8,996 bases of DNA from Pseudomonadota bacterium (GTDB taxonomy: Bacteria > Pseudomonadota > Gammaproteobacteria > Burkholderiales > Burkholderiaceae). The translations under genes were made by a program, and so were the position numbers. This document shows, in pieces, positions 1 to 7,169 of this stretch (position 1 is its first letter; the number at the start of each line of letters is the position of its first letter). The stretch is taken from assembly GCA_029777935.1 (NCBI GenBank), contig JAKORH010000154.1, positions 1 through 8,996 on the forward strand. The letters are read 5' to 3'. Below the pieces are notes generated by a model. That model was given only the letters and a program-made list of their open reading frames with translations. It did no database searches and was not told where the DNA came from.

Positions 1-262
1 GGTACAGCGCGTAGTTCTGGAACACCATCGCGATGTCGCGATCCTTCGGTTCCAGGTCGTTGACCACCCGGCCGCCGATCGCGATCTCGCCGGTCGTGAC
101 GGCCTCCAGCCCCGCGACCATCCGCAGCAGCGTGGACTTGCCGCAGCCCGACGGCCCGACCATCACGACGAACTCGCCGTCGGCGATGTCGATCGAGATG
201 CCCTGGATCACCTGCACGCTTCCGAATGACTTGCGGACGTTCCGAATCGTGACAGCCGCCAT
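1..262 (-). CDS. ugpC: sn-glycerol-3-phosphate ABC importer ATP-binding protein UgpC (partial, N-terminal part)
   Basis: ATPase subunit of the Ugp importer, expected on the cytoplasmic face bound to UgpA/UgpE and driving uptake of glycerol-3-phosphate or its diesters. The first 87 residues are visible; the rest lies beyond the left edge (the family is about 350-370 aa). A typical MalK/UgpC-type nucleotide-binding start is seen: [11 protein letters not shown], Walker [10 protein letters not shown] at residues 36-44, and the Q-loop MVFQNYALY with Gln82. The start ATG at 262 lies 1 nt after the ugpE stop, so it is the last visible cistron of ugpBAEC. A GGAG sequence in the end of ugpE, about a dozen nt upstream, can serve as ribosome binding site. 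The ATPase class is certain. The Ugp assignment rests on the operon, because MalK-like ATPases are hard to separate from the N-terminus alone. Confidence 0.93.
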   Translation of the reverse strand, partial: MAAVTIRNVRKSFGSVQVIQGISIDIADGEFVVMVGPSGCGKSTLLRMVAGLEAVTTGEIAIGGRVVNDLEPKDRDIAMVFQNYALY

Positions 263-263
263 C

Positions 264-1112
264 TTATTTTTCTGTCTCCACCAGGCCCTTGACGAACCAC
301 TTCTGCATCAGCAGCACCACCAGCGCCGGCGGCAGCATCGCCAGCATCGCGGTGGCCATCACGAGGTTCCATTCGGTCGCGGCGTCGCCGCCGGCGATCA
401 TGCGGCGGATCCCGATCACGACCGTGTACATCGATTCCTCGGTCGTGATCAGCAGCGGCCACAGGTACTGGTTCCAGCCGTAGATGAACAGGATCACGAA
501 CAGCGCCGCCATGTTGGTGCGCGACAGCGGCACGACGATGTCGCGGAAGAAGCGCAGCGGCCCGGCGCCGTCGATGCGCGCGGCCTCGGCCAGTTCGTCC
601 GGGATCGTCATGAAGAACTGGCGGAACAGGAAGGTTGCCGTGGCCGATGCCACCAGCGGGATGATCAGCCCCGCGTAGCTGTTCAGCATGTGCAGGCGGG
701 CGATCACCGCGTAGGTCGGCACGATGCGCACCTCGACCGGCAGCATCAGCGTGATGAAGATCATCCAGAAGAAGAACATCCGCCCCGGGAAGCGGAAGTA
801 CACGATCGCGAACGCCGACAGCAGCGAGATCGCGATCTTGCCGGCCGGCACCGCGAGCGCGACGATCAGGCTCACCAGCATCATGTGCGCGACCGGCGCG
901 GCGGCGGTGCGTTCCGAGCCCGACGTCAGGACCTCGGTGTAGTTGTGGATCAGCGCGCGTCCCGGCGCGAGCGACATCGGCACGTGCACGATCTGGTCGA
1001 GCGTCTGCGTCGATGCGACGAAGGTCACGTACACTGGAAACGCGACCACCACCACGCCGAGCGCGAGGATCGCGTAGGCGAGCAGATCGAGGGCACGACG
1101 CTTTTCGACCAT
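264..1112 (-). CDS. ugpE: sn-glycerol-3-phosphate ABC importer permease UgpE
   Basis: Second inner-membrane permease of the Ugp importer, 282 aa (E. coli UgpE is about 281). It starts [19 protein letters not shown] with a first membrane helix at about residues 9-32. Further hydrophobic segments lie near 77-102, 112-135, 145-165, 200-222 and 250-270, as expected for a MalG-type MetI-like domain. The cytoplasmic EAA loop that docks on the ATPase is seen at about 173-192 ([20 protein letters not shown]). The ATG at 1112 was chosen because it overlaps the ugpA stop as TGATG, indicating translational coupling. A longer open frame upstream runs inside ugpA in another frame and is spurious. AAGGTG in the ugpA tail may be the ribosome binding site. 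Function is by family and operon context. Confidence 0.95.
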   Translation of the reverse strand: MVEKRRALDLLAYAILALGVVVVAFPVYVTFVASTQTLDQIVHVPMSLAPGRALIHNYTEVLTSGSERTAAAPVAHMMLVSLIVALAVPAGKIAISLLSAFAIVYFRFPGRMFFFWMIFITLMLPVEVRIVPTYAVIARLHMLNSYAGLIIPLVASATATFLFRQFFMTIPDELAEAARIDGAGPLRFFRDIVVPLSRTNMAALFVILFIYGWNQYLWPLLITTEESMYTVVIGIRRMIAGGDAATEWNLVMATAMLAMLPPALVVLLMQKWFVKGLVETEK

Positions 1113-1993
1113 CAGTACTGCACCTTGCGCTCGATGTAGCGGAACTGCACCACGGTCAGCGCGATCACGATCGCCATCAGGATCACCGACTGCGCGGCGG
1201 AACTGCCGAGGTCGAGCCCCTTGAAGCCGTCCTGGAACACCTTGTAGATGAGGTTGGTGGTCGACTGTCCCGGGCCGCCCTGCGTGGCGGCGTCGATGAT
1301 GCCGAAGGTCTCGAAGAACGCGAACACGATGTTGACGACCAGCAGGAAGAACGTGGTCGGCGACAGCAGCGGAAACACGATGGTCCGGAAGCGCCGCATC
1401 GGTCCCGCGCCGTCGATTGCGGCGGCTTCGATCAAGGACTTCGGGATCGACTGCAGCCCGGCGATGAAGAAGAGAAAGTTGTAGCTGATCTGCTTCCACA
1501 CCGCGGCGATCACCACCAGCGTCATTGCCTGCCGGCTGTCGAGGAGGTGGTTCCAGGTGATGCCGATGCGGCCGAGCCAGTACGGCAGGATGCCGATCGC
1601 CGGGCTGAACATGAACACCCACAGCACGCCGGCGATCGCGGGCGCGACCGCGTACGGCCAGATCAGCAGCGTGCGGAACGCGAGCGCGCCGCGTACGACA
1701 TGGTCGGCCATCACCGCGAGCAGCAGCGACAGCGCGAGCCCGATGCCCGCGACCAGCACCGAAAACACCGCGGTCACGCCGAACGAGGCGCGGTAGCTGT
1801 CGTCGTGCAGCAACTGGCGGAAGTTGTCGAGCCCGACGAACTGCACGCTGGTGCCGAACGGGTCCTGCAGCAGCAGTGACTCGCGGATCGTCTCGGCCGC
1901 CGGCCAGAAGAAGAAGGCGACGGTGACCGCGAGCTGCGGCGCGAGCAGCGCGTACGGCAGCCAGCGCGAGCGGAAGACGACGCGCTTTTCCAC
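1112..1993 (-). CDS. ugpA: sn-glycerol-3-phosphate ABC importer permease UgpA
   Basis: First inner-membrane permease of the Ugp importer, 293 aa, the usual length. The N-terminus ([16 protein letters not shown], then [15 protein letters not shown]) closely resembles E. coli UgpA as I recall it. Membrane segments are visible near residues 13-32, 72-97, 107-130, 157-180, 212-230 and 267-285. The EAA loop, coupling to UgpC, lies at about 189-208 ([20 protein letters not shown]). The start is a GTG at 1993. There is an in-frame TGA nine codons upstream and no other start codon between them, so this is the longest possible frame. No strong Shine-Dalgarno sequence precedes it. It is 207 bp from ugpB, a gap filled with REP-like palindromes, so its level may be set separately from ugpB. 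It overlaps ugpE by one base. Confidence 0.95.
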   Translation of the reverse strand: MEKRVVFRSRWLPYALLAPQLAVTVAFFFWPAAETIRESLLLQDPFGTSVQFVGLDNFRQLLHDDSYRASFGVTAVFSVLVAGIGLALSLLLAVMADHVVRGALAFRTLLIWPYAVAPAIAGVLWVFMFSPAIGILPYWLGRIGITWNHLLDSRQAMTLVVIAAVWKQISYNFLFFIAGLQSIPKSLIEAAAIDGAGPMRRFRTIVFPLLSPTTFFLLVVNIVFAFFETFGIIDAATQGGPGQSTTNLIYKVFQDGFKGLDLGSSAAQSVILMAIVIALTVVQFRYIERKVQY

Positions 1994-2033
1994 GGCGGAT
2001 TGGTCTCGGGACTCAGTTCAACGCGCCGTGCAT

Positions 2034-2106
2034 GTCGTTCCCGCGCAAGCGGGAACCCAGTGTCTTTCGCGCAAAGCCTCTGGATTCCCGCTTCCGCGGG
2101 AATGAC
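2034..2106. repeat. Paired REP-like palindromes (BIME-like) between ugpB and ugpA
   Basis: Two 27-nt units, 2034-2060 and 2080-2106, are inverted copies of each other differing at 3 positions. Each holds a perfect 8-bp hairpin with a 4-nt loop: GTTCCCGC/GCGGGAAC at 2037-2056 and ATTCCCGC/GCGGGAAT at 2084-2103. A 19-nt spacer separates them. Read through in a reading frame, such elements give the familiar peptide pattern SFPRKRES...RLRGND seen in spurious ORFs of many proteobacterial genomes. This is the layout of a bacterial interspersed mosaic element, usually linked to REP-associated tyrosine transposases. No T-run follows either stem, so these are not intrinsic terminators. Copy number elsewhere cannot be seen from this window. 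Confidence 0.85.
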
Positions 2107-2117
2107 ACATCAACTGC

Positions 2118-2166
2118 CGTGTCGTTCTTGCCCCCGAGTGCATTTATCGGGGGCGGGAATGACACG
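2118..2166. repeat. Second, different long palindrome in the ugpB-ugpA gap
   Basis: Two 20-nt arms, 2118-2137 and 2147-2166, enclose a 9-nt loop (GTGCATTTA). The core is CCCCCGA/TCGGGGG. The outer ends carry the same GTCGTTC and GGGAATGAC motifs as the neighbouring REP pair. Read as plus-strand RNA, all 20 positions pair if three G-U pairs are allowed. Read in the ugp mRNA direction (minus), the same three positions become A-C mismatches. It probably belongs to a related but distinct dispersed-repeat subfamily. No T-run is present. Confidence 0.75.
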
Positions 2167-2200
2167 TTCGCCGGGCGCGGAGCACGCAGCTTGCCGCCGC

Positions 2201-3520
2201 TCAGGACCGGCCCTGGGCCATCTTCTGGAACCGCTGCAACTGCTCGTTGCCGCGCTTCACGGCGTCGTCGAGCGCCTGCTTCGGCGTCTTCTTGCCGCCC
2301 CAGACGGTCTCGAGCTCCTCTTCCATGATGGCGCGGATCTGCACCATGTTGCCGAGGCGGATGCCGCGCGATTTGTCGGTGGTCTTCACGATCATCTGCT
2401 GCACCGACACGTCGGTGCCCGGGTTCTTGTCGTAGAAGCCGGACTTCTTCGTCAGTTCGTACGCGGCGATCGTGATCGGCAGGTAGCCCGTGTCCTGGTG
2501 CCAGGTCGCCTGGATCTCGGGCTGCGACAGGTATGCGAAGAAGCGGCCGACGCACTGGTACTCCTCCTTCTTCTTGCCCGCCATCACCCACAGGCTCGCG
2601 CCGCCGATGATCGTGTTCTGCGGCGCGCCGGGCACGTCCGGGTAGTACGGCAGAGTCGAGATGCCGAAGTCGGCCTTGAGCGTGCTCTTGGTCAAGCCGT
2701 AGATCGCCGACGACGCCATCGTCATCGCGCATTCGCCGCTGGTGAACTTGGCGTCGCCCGCGGCGCCGCGGCCGCCGTAGACGAAGATGCCCTGCTTCGC
2801 GAGGTTGGCCAGGTTCTCGATGTGCCGCACGAACAGCGGGCCGTTGATCAGCATGCGCGCGTCCAGGCCGCCGAAGCCGTTGTCTTTGCTCGCGAACAGC
2901 GTGTTGTGCCAGGCGCTGAAGCTCTCGAGCTGGGTCCACGTCTGCCACGACGTCGTCAGCGGGCACTTGTGGCCAGCGGCCTTCAGCTTCGCGCCGGCCG
3001 CGGCGACCTCGGCCCAGGTCTTCGGCGGCTGGTTCGGATCCAGCCCGGCGGCCTTGAACGCATCCTTGTTCCAGAAGAACACCGTGGTCGAGCTGTTGAA
3101 CGGGAACGACAGCATGTCGCCCGTCGGTGTCGAGTAGTAGCTCGCCACCGCCGGTATGTACGCCTTCGGATCCCACTTGACCCCGCTCTCACGCATCACT
3201 TCGCCGACCGGCTTGATCGCCTTCGAATACATCATCGTCGCGGTGCCGACCTCGTACACCTGCAGGATGTGCGGCGCCGTGCCGGCGCGGAACGCGGCGA
3301 TCGCCGCCGTCATCGCATCGTCATACGTGCCCTTGAAGACCGCGTTCACCCGGCACTGGTTCTGGGTTGCATTGAAACCCTTGGCGAAGTTGTTGACGCG
3401 GTCGTTGTTGACGCCCGTCATCGAGTGCCACCACTCGACGGTGGTCTGCGCTTGGGCGGCGGGCGCGATCGTCGCGGCGAGCGCAGCGGCGAGGGCGGCG
3501 AATAGCGTATGGCGTCGCAT
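2201..3520 (-). CDS. ugpB: sn-glycerol-3-phosphate-binding periplasmic protein UgpB
   Basis: Periplasmic solute-binding protein of the Ugp importer, 439 aa (E. coli UgpB 438). A clear Sec signal peptide covers residues 1-24 (MRR..., alanine-rich core, AQA before [10 protein letters not shown]). Conserved UgpB stretches follow in order: [53 protein letters not shown] and a C-terminal [19 protein letters not shown]. In E. coli UgpB the equivalent segments supply ligand-contacting residues (Glu, Ser, Gly, Tyr, Arg), so glycerol-3-phosphate or glycerophosphodiester binding is expected. The ATG at 3520 has a strong GAGGAGAA ribosome binding site 4 nt upstream. It is the first gene of the operon. 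In E. coli, ugp is under PhoB and CRP control, but I see no clear Pho box here. Confidence 0.97.
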   Translation of the reverse strand: MRRHTLFAALAAALAATIAPAAQAQTTVEWWHSMTGVNNDRVNNFAKGFNATQNQCRVNAVFKGTYDDAMTAAIAAFRAGTAPHILQVYEVGTATMMYSKAIKPVGEVMRESGVKWDPKAYIPAVASYYSTPTGDMLSFPFNSSTTVFFWNKDAFKAAGLDPNQPPKTWAEVAAAGAKLKAAGHKCPLTTSWQTWTQLESFSAWHNTLFASKDNGFGGLDARMLINGPLFVRHIENLANLAKQGIFVYGGRGAAGDAKFTSGECAMTMASSAIYGLTKSTLKADFGISTLPYYPDVPGAPQNTIIGGASLWVMAGKKKEEYQCVGRFFAYLSQPEIQATWHQDTGYLPITIAAYELTKKSGFYDKNPGTDVSVQQMIVKTTDKSRGIRLGNMVQIRAIMEEELETVWGGKKTPKQALDDAVKRGNEQLQRFQKMAQGRS

Positions 3521-3522
3521 CG

Positions 3523-3532
3523 TGTTCTCCTC
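3523..3532 (-). promoter_or_regulatory. Strong ribosome binding site of ugpB
   Basis: On the minus strand the sequence GAGGAGAA (3525-3532) lies just before the ugpB ATG. It is the best Shine-Dalgarno match in the window and fixes the ugpB start. It contrasts with the weak sites of ugpA and ubiA, as expected for a binding protein made in excess over its permeases. Confidence 0.8.
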
Positions 3533-3597
3533 GAAATGTCTTCTTGTTTACGTTGTCCGCGCCGAGACGTGTTGACCCCGCGCATGTCGCGGCGGCG

Positions 3598-3632
3598 ATT
3601 GTCGCGCGGGCGGCAACGCGTGGACAACCACG
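3598..3632 (-). promoter_or_regulatory. Candidate ugpB promoter overlapped by a small palindrome
   Basis: In the 197-bp divergent gap, the minus strand has a weak sigma-70-like pair: TTGTCC at 3622-3627 and GACAAT at 3598-3603 with an 18-bp spacer. This would give a leader of about 70 nt. A perfect inverted repeat CGTGG-ACAA-CCACG at 3619-3632 covers the putative -35 and could be an operator. GTTGTCC also recurs in inverted orientation at 3552-3558. The match is weak in GC-rich DNA, so this is a suggestion only. Confidence 0.25.
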
Positions 3633-3649
3633 TAGTCGCGCCGCGAGGC

Positions 3650-3658
3650 TGTTAGCAT
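3650..3658 (+). promoter_or_regulatory. Candidate extended -10 promoter for ubiA
   Basis: TGT followed by TAGCAT at 3650-3658 resembles an extended -10 element (TGn plus 4 of 6 matches to TATAAT). It sits about 60 bp before the ubiA GTG. No good -35 lies at normal spacing. Low-confidence suggestion. Confidence 0.22.
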
Positions 3659-3717
3659 CCGTCGTCGCTTGTCTAGCGGGCAGGCGAGGTTCGAATTCCT
3701 GGCAGCTTGACTCCCAC

Positions 3718-4578
3718 GTGCTGCGCGACCGCCTGATCCTGTACGCGCGCCTGACCCGGCTCGACAAGCCGATCGGCACGCTGTTGCTGCTGTGGCCGAC
3801 GCTCACTGCGCTGTGGATCGCGTCCGACGGCCGGCCAGGCGCGCTGTACCTGGCGATCTTCCTCGCCGGCACGCTGCTGATGCGATCGGCCGGCTGCGCG
3901 GTCAATGACGTGGCCGACCGCGATTTCGACGGCCACGTGAAACGCACCGCGGAGCGCGTGGTCGCCAGCGGCAAGGTGTTGCCGGGCGAGGCGATGCTGG
4001 TGGCGCTGGTGCTGACGCTGGCGGCTGCGCTGCTGCTGATCCCGCTGAACCTGCTGACCTTCGCACTGGCGGTGGTCGGCGTGGCGGTCGCATCGAGCTA
4101 TCCGCTGTTCAAGCGCTTCTTCCCGCTGCCGCAGGCGTATCTGGCGATCGCGTTCTCCTTCGGCATCCCGATGGCGTTCGCCGCCGTGGTCGACAAGGTC
4201 ACGCCGATCGGCTGGTGGTTGTTCACCGCCAACCTGTTCTGGGTCATCGCCTACGACACCGAGTATGCGATGGTCGACCGCGACGACGACATCCGCATCG
4301 GGTTGCGCTCGTCGGCGATCCTGTTCGGCCGCGCCGACGTGGCCGCGGTGATGGCGTGCTACGGCGCGTGCCTGTCGCTGTTGCTGGTGGTCGGGGCCGG
4401 CGCGCACTTCGGCTGGCCCTTCCTGGTCGGCTGGCTCGGCGCGCTCGGCTGCGCCGTATACCACTATCTTCTGATCCGCGGCCGCGACCGCAACGCGTGC
4501 TTCCGCGCGTTCCGGCACAACCAGTGGTTCGGCTTCGCGATCTTCGCAGGCGTGGTGTGCGACTTCGCGCTGCGGTGA
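3718..4578 (+). CDS. ubiA: 4-hydroxybenzoate polyprenyltransferase UbiA
   Basis: Integral inner-membrane enzyme that transfers the polyprenyl chain to 4-hydroxybenzoate, an early membrane step of ubiquinone synthesis. From the GTG at 3718 it is 286 aa (E. coli UbiA 290). Visible marks: [18 protein letters not shown] near the N-terminus; the first Asp-rich prenyl-diphosphate/Mg site NDVADRDFD at residues 63-71, followed by GHVKRTAER; the second site [13 protein letters not shown] at 179-191, followed by [11 protein letters not shown]; and about eight to nine hydrophobic helices. GTG was chosen because it gives the family's usual short lead before DKPIG. The open frame continues upstream to 3544 but that part looks like intergenic sequence. 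The ribosome binding site is poor. Divergent from ugpB, convergent with proC. It has no visible operon partner. Confidence 0.95.
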   Translation: MLRDRLILYARLTRLDKPIGTLLLLWPTLTALWIASDGRPGALYLAIFLAGTLLMRSAGCAVNDVADRDFDGHVKRTAERVVASGKVLPGEAMLVALVLTLAAALLLIPLNLLTFALAVVGVAVASSYPLFKRFFPLPQAYLAIAFSFGIPMAFAAVVDKVTPIGWWLFTANLFWVIAYDTEYAMVDRDDDIRIGLRSSAILFGRADVAAVMACYGACLSLLLVVGAGAHFGWPFLVGWLGALGCAVYHYLLIRGRDRNACFRAFRHNQWFGFAIFAGVVCDFALR

Positions 4579-4580
4579 CT

Positions 4581-5462
4581 TCAGGACCTGCCGAACTCGT
4601 TGCCGAGTTCCTCCGCGCGCTGCCGCGCGGCGAGCACCGCTTCGATGATCTTCTGCTTGAGCTGGTCCGATTCCATGCGCGCGATCGCGGCGGCGGTCGT
4701 GCCGCCCCTGGAGGTCACGCGCGTGCGCAGCACGTCGAGCGGCTCGTCAGATGCGCCCGCCAGATGCGCGGCGCCGGCGACGGTTTCGACGGCGAAGCGG
4801 CGCGCCTGCTCGTCGCCGAAGCCCATCTGCCTCCCGGCATCGATCAGCGCCTCGATGAAATAGAACACGTACGCCGGGCCGCTGCCCGACAGCGCGGTCA
4901 CCGCATCGAGCGCAGCGTCGCCGGCGACGCGCTCGACGCGGCCGGCCGCGGACCGGATCCGCTCTGCGAGCTGCAGCTGCGCTTCGCTGACGCCGCCGAG
5001 CGCAGCCACGCCGGAGATGCCCTTGCCGACCAACGCCGGCGTGTTCGGCATCGCGCGCACGATGCACTGCGTGCCGAGCCAGCGCGCCAGATCCGCCGCG
5101 CGAATGCCGGCGGCGATCGACAGCACGAGCTGCGCGCCGATCAGCGGTCGCAGCGAATCGCACACTTCCTTCATCTGCTGCGGCTTGACTGCGAGCACCA
5201 GCACGTCGGCCGACGCCAGCGACGCATCGGGCACCGGCAGCGCCGCGATGCCGAACTCGCGCGCGAGTTGCGCGCGCCGTGCGGCATCGACCTCAACCGC
5301 GCAGACGGCGGAAGGCGGCGTGCCGGCGCGCAGAAGCCCGCCGACGAGTGCGCCGGCCATGTTGCCGGCGCCGATGAATGCGATCCGGGGCGGCGTGCTG
5401 GCCGGCCCCCCCTCGCGCTGCGCGCTCGGGGATTCGCGCTTGGGGCGGCCCGGCGCGCTCAT
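4581..5462 (-). CDS. proC: Pyrroline-5-carboxylate reductase ProC
   Basis: Cytoplasmic NAD(P)H-dependent enzyme for the last step of proline synthesis (pyrroline-5-carboxylate to proline). Length 293 aa against about 270-275 for the family. The Rossmann start RIAFIGAGNMAGALVGGLL lies at residues 26-44, AVKPQQM at 91-97, RAMPNTPALVGKG at 136-148, the signature ALSGSGPAYVF at 190-200 and VTSRGGTT at 249-256. Odd: about 25 polar, Pro/Arg/Ser-rich residues precede the Rossmann fold (MSAPGRPKRESPSAQREGG...). There is no other start codon before the fold, so they are probably translated. The ATG overlaps the stop of the upstream gene as ATGA, indicating coupling. The stop lies 2 nt from that of convergent ubiA. 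Confidence 0.96.
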   Translation of the reverse strand: MSAPGRPKRESPSAQREGGPASTPPRIAFIGAGNMAGALVGGLLRAGTPPSAVCAVEVDAARRAQLAREFGIAALPVPDASLASADVLVLAVKPQQMKEVCDSLRPLIGAQLVLSIAAGIRAADLARWLGTQCIVRAMPNTPALVGKGISGVAALGGVSEAQLQLAERIRSAAGRVERVAGDAALDAVTALSGSGPAYVFYFIEALIDAGRQMGFGDEQARRFAVETVAGAAHLAGASDEPLDVLRTRVTSRGGTTAAAIARMESDQLKQKIIEAVLAARQRAEELGNEFGRS

Positions 5463-6352
5463 GCAGTACTCGCCCCGAAGAGTTCGTCCGCGTCCAGCAC
5501 GAAGTACTTGCGCAGGTCGTCCTCGAACGTGCTGGCGAGCGCATCGGCTTCGGCGCGCAGCGAGTGCGCGCCGTCCGCATCGCCCGCGCGCGCCAGCGCC
5601 GCGGCGAGCGGCTGCAGCAGGAAGGCGCGCTCGACCGCATCGTTGCCGTTGGATTCGACCCGCGCCAGCCCGCGCCGGGCCGCGACCGCCGCGTGCTCGC
5701 CCGCGCCGATCCGCAGGGCGACCTTCGCGCACAGGTAGTCGGCGCGCTCGTGCTGCAGCCATTCGCCGGCGCGATACCAGAACACCCGCGCCGCCTCGGC
5801 GCCGAAGTCGAGCGCACCGCGCAGCGGCGCCGCGACGGGTGCCGGCGGACTGGCCGCCAGCAGCCGGCTCGTCACGTTGTTGAACGTCGAGGCGAAGCCC
5901 GCGTCGGCGCTCGTGCGCTCGAATCCGAGCGCCTGCTGCGCGAGTTGCGCGAACTCGACCGCGTGCACGGCCGCGTCGGCGATCCAGTTCAGGGTCGACA
6001 GCCGCGCCAGCGCCGCGCACACGTGATCGGGTGCGCCGCTTGCATCGGCCAGCCGCCGCCGCGCGCGTTCGGCCGCGACGGCATCGCCGCACAGGTCGGC
6101 CGCCGCCGCCCAGTGGCGGGCGATCGCGAGCGGCGCGTCCTGCCGAGCCGCGATTCTCTCCAGCAACATCGCCGACTCCTGCCATTGGCCGAATTTCTCG
6201 CCCAGCAAGTGGTTCAGCAGGAAACCCAGTTGCGGCAGGCTCTCGACCGGCACCTGCGCGTGATCGAGCGCGCGCAGACGCGACGCCGCATCGGCGGGAG
6301 CATCGTCGTGGATGCGGTCGATCGCGTCCAGTTCTGCGATGACGGGGGTCAT
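5459..6352 (-). CDS. Hypothetical protein, all-helical, possibly TPR-like, between yggS and proC
   Basis: I do not recognise this 297-aa protein. It has no signal peptide or membrane segment, so it is probably cytoplasmic. It is rich in Ala, Arg, Leu and Glu and reads as a string of amphipathic helices from about residue 38 to 285. There are helix-turn-helix pairs such as AGEWLQHERADYLCAKVALRIG (about 195-216) and AFLLQPLAAALARAGDADGA (243-262), in the style of tetratricopeptide solenoids. Conserved-looking aromatic spots are LNWIADAAVHAVEFAQ (121-136) and ARVFWYRAGEWLQ (188-200). The C-terminus is acidic (FEDDLRKYFVLDADELFG). It starts 10 nt after the yggS stop and overlaps proC by ATGA, so it is a middle cistron. 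Codon use resembles its neighbours, which argues for a real gene. A scaffold or interaction role is only a guess. Confidence 0.8.
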   Translation of the reverse strand: MTPVIAELDAIDRIHDDAPADAASRLRALDHAQVPVESLPQLGFLLNHLLGEKFGQWQESAMLLERIAARQDAPLAIARHWAAAADLCGDAVAAERARRRLADASGAPDHVCAALARLSTLNWIADAAVHAVEFAQLAQQALGFERTSADAGFASTFNNVTSRLLAASPPAPVAAPLRGALDFGAEAARVFWYRAGEWLQHERADYLCAKVALRIGAGEHAAVAARRGLARVESNGNDAVERAFLLQPLAAALARAGDADGAHSLRAEADALASTFEDDLRKYFVLDADELFGASTA

Positions 6353-6362
6353 GGCGAGCAGT

Positions 6363-7070
6363 CTATCGCCGCGCGCCGAAGATCGCGGAGCCTACGCGCA
6401 CCATCGTCGCGCCCTCCGCGATCGCCGCTTCGAGGTCGTCCGACATGCCCATCGACAGCGTGTCCAGCGGCAGGCCGCGCGCGCGCAACCGCTCGAACAG
6501 TTCGCGCAGCCGCGCGAACTGTTCGCGCTGCCGCGCCGCGTCGGGCGTGGGCGCCGGAATCGCCATCAGGCCGCGCAGCGCCAGCCGCGGCAGCCGTGCA
6601 ATCGCCTCGGCCAGCGCGGCCGCTTCGTCCGGCGCCGCGCCGCTCTTGGTTGCCTCGCCGCTGATGTTGACCTGCAGGAGCACGGCAAGCGGCGCCCGGC
6701 CGGCGGGGCGCTGCTCCGAGAGGCGCTGCGCGATCTTCAGCCGGTCGACCGACTGCACCCAGTCGCAGTGCTCGGCGATCGCACGCGTCTTGTTGCTCTG
6801 GATGGGCCCGATGAAATGCCAGCGCAGTTCGGGTCCGGGCGCCAGCGCGCGCATGCGCGCGACCTTGTCGACCGCCTCCTGCACGTAGCTTTCGCCGAAG
6901 TCCCTCTGGCCGCAGCGGGCCAGAGCGGCAACCGCCTCGGCCCCGAAGGTCTTGCTGACGGCAACCAGCGTGATCGCATCGGCCGTTCGTTGTACGGCAC
7001 GGGCGGCAGAGTTAATCCGTTCGTGCACTCGCCGCAGATTCTCTTGCAAGGTTTCGTCCAAACTCGACAT
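6363..7070 (-). CDS. yggS: PLP-binding homeostasis protein YggS/PLPBP family
   Basis: Single-domain fold-type III PLP-binding protein (COG0325), 235 aa, the usual size. Family members (YggS, PROSC) buffer pyridoxal phosphate and affect amino-acid and keto-acid balance; no enzymatic reaction is established. Seen: LVAVSKTF with the PLP lysine at residue 40, the FGESYVQEA motif (59-67, often GENYVQE), WHFIGPIQSNK (84-94), LQVNISGEATKSG (132-144), and the C-terminal phosphate-binding SMGMSDDLEAAI (206-217) and VRVGSAIFGAR (224-234). The ATG at 7070 gives MSSLDETLQENL, a normal family start. It is the first gene of yggS-unknown-proC and is divergent from pilT across 99 bp, the same neighbourhood known in Pseudomonas. 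Confidence 0.95.
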   Translation of the reverse strand: MSSLDETLQENLRRVHERINSAARAVQRTADAITLVAVSKTFGAEAVAALARCGQRDFGESYVQEAVDKVARMRALAPGPELRWHFIGPIQSNKTRAIAEHCDWVQSVDRLKIAQRLSEQRPAGRAPLAVLLQVNISGEATKSGAAPDEAAALAEAIARLPRLALRGLMAIPAPTPDAARQREQFARLRELFERLRARGLPLDTLSMGMSDDLEAAIAEGATMVRVGSAIFGARR

Positions 7071-7169
7071 AATGGATTTGAAACGCCTGCTAGGGTCTTG
7101 TCTCGTTTGAATTTTTTCGCCAGCGGGACCGGGCGGCAACGGCGGCGCCAACTTCTTCCGGCAGCGCAA
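7071..7169. promoter_or_regulatory. Divergent yggS/pilT intergenic region
   Basis: These 99 bp must hold the promoters for the yggS operon (minus) and probably pilT (plus). The most AT-rich part is around 7100-7118, with a run of six T at 7112-7117. TTGAAA at 7078-7083 resembles a plus-strand -35, but no convincing -10 lies at the right distance. No sigma-54 site is evident. The ribosome binding sites on both sides are weak. Only the location, not the elements, is supported. Confidence 0.4.

Noticed and set aside
2034..2106. Intrinsic terminators between ugpB and ugpA, or a short CRISPR-like array
   Set aside because: The stems lack a following T-run in either direction. The units are inverted, only two copies, with no regular spacers, so REP/BIME fits and CRISPR does not.
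2000..3505. Long plus-strand open frame (501 codons) opposite ugpB
   Set aside because: It is antisense to the well-supported ugpB gene, has an Arg/His-rich low-complexity composition typical of GC-rich shadow frames, and begins within REP palindromes.
3681..3705. tRNA T-arm-like sequence GAGGTTCGAATTCCT before ubiA
   Set aside because: The flanking bases do not form the 5-bp T-stem with a 7-nt loop, and no acceptor, D or anticodon arms can be built around it. Most likely chance.
3521..3717. Pho box upstream of ugpB
   Set aside because: No pair of CTGTCAT-like repeats at 11-bp spacing was found by eye on either strand; only scattered TTGTCC/GTCAAC fragments.
3544..3717. Longer N-terminus for UbiA from the upstream ATG at 3544
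   Set aside because: It would add 58 Arg/Ala-rich residues not found in the UbiA family. The GTG at 3718 gives the normal family length.
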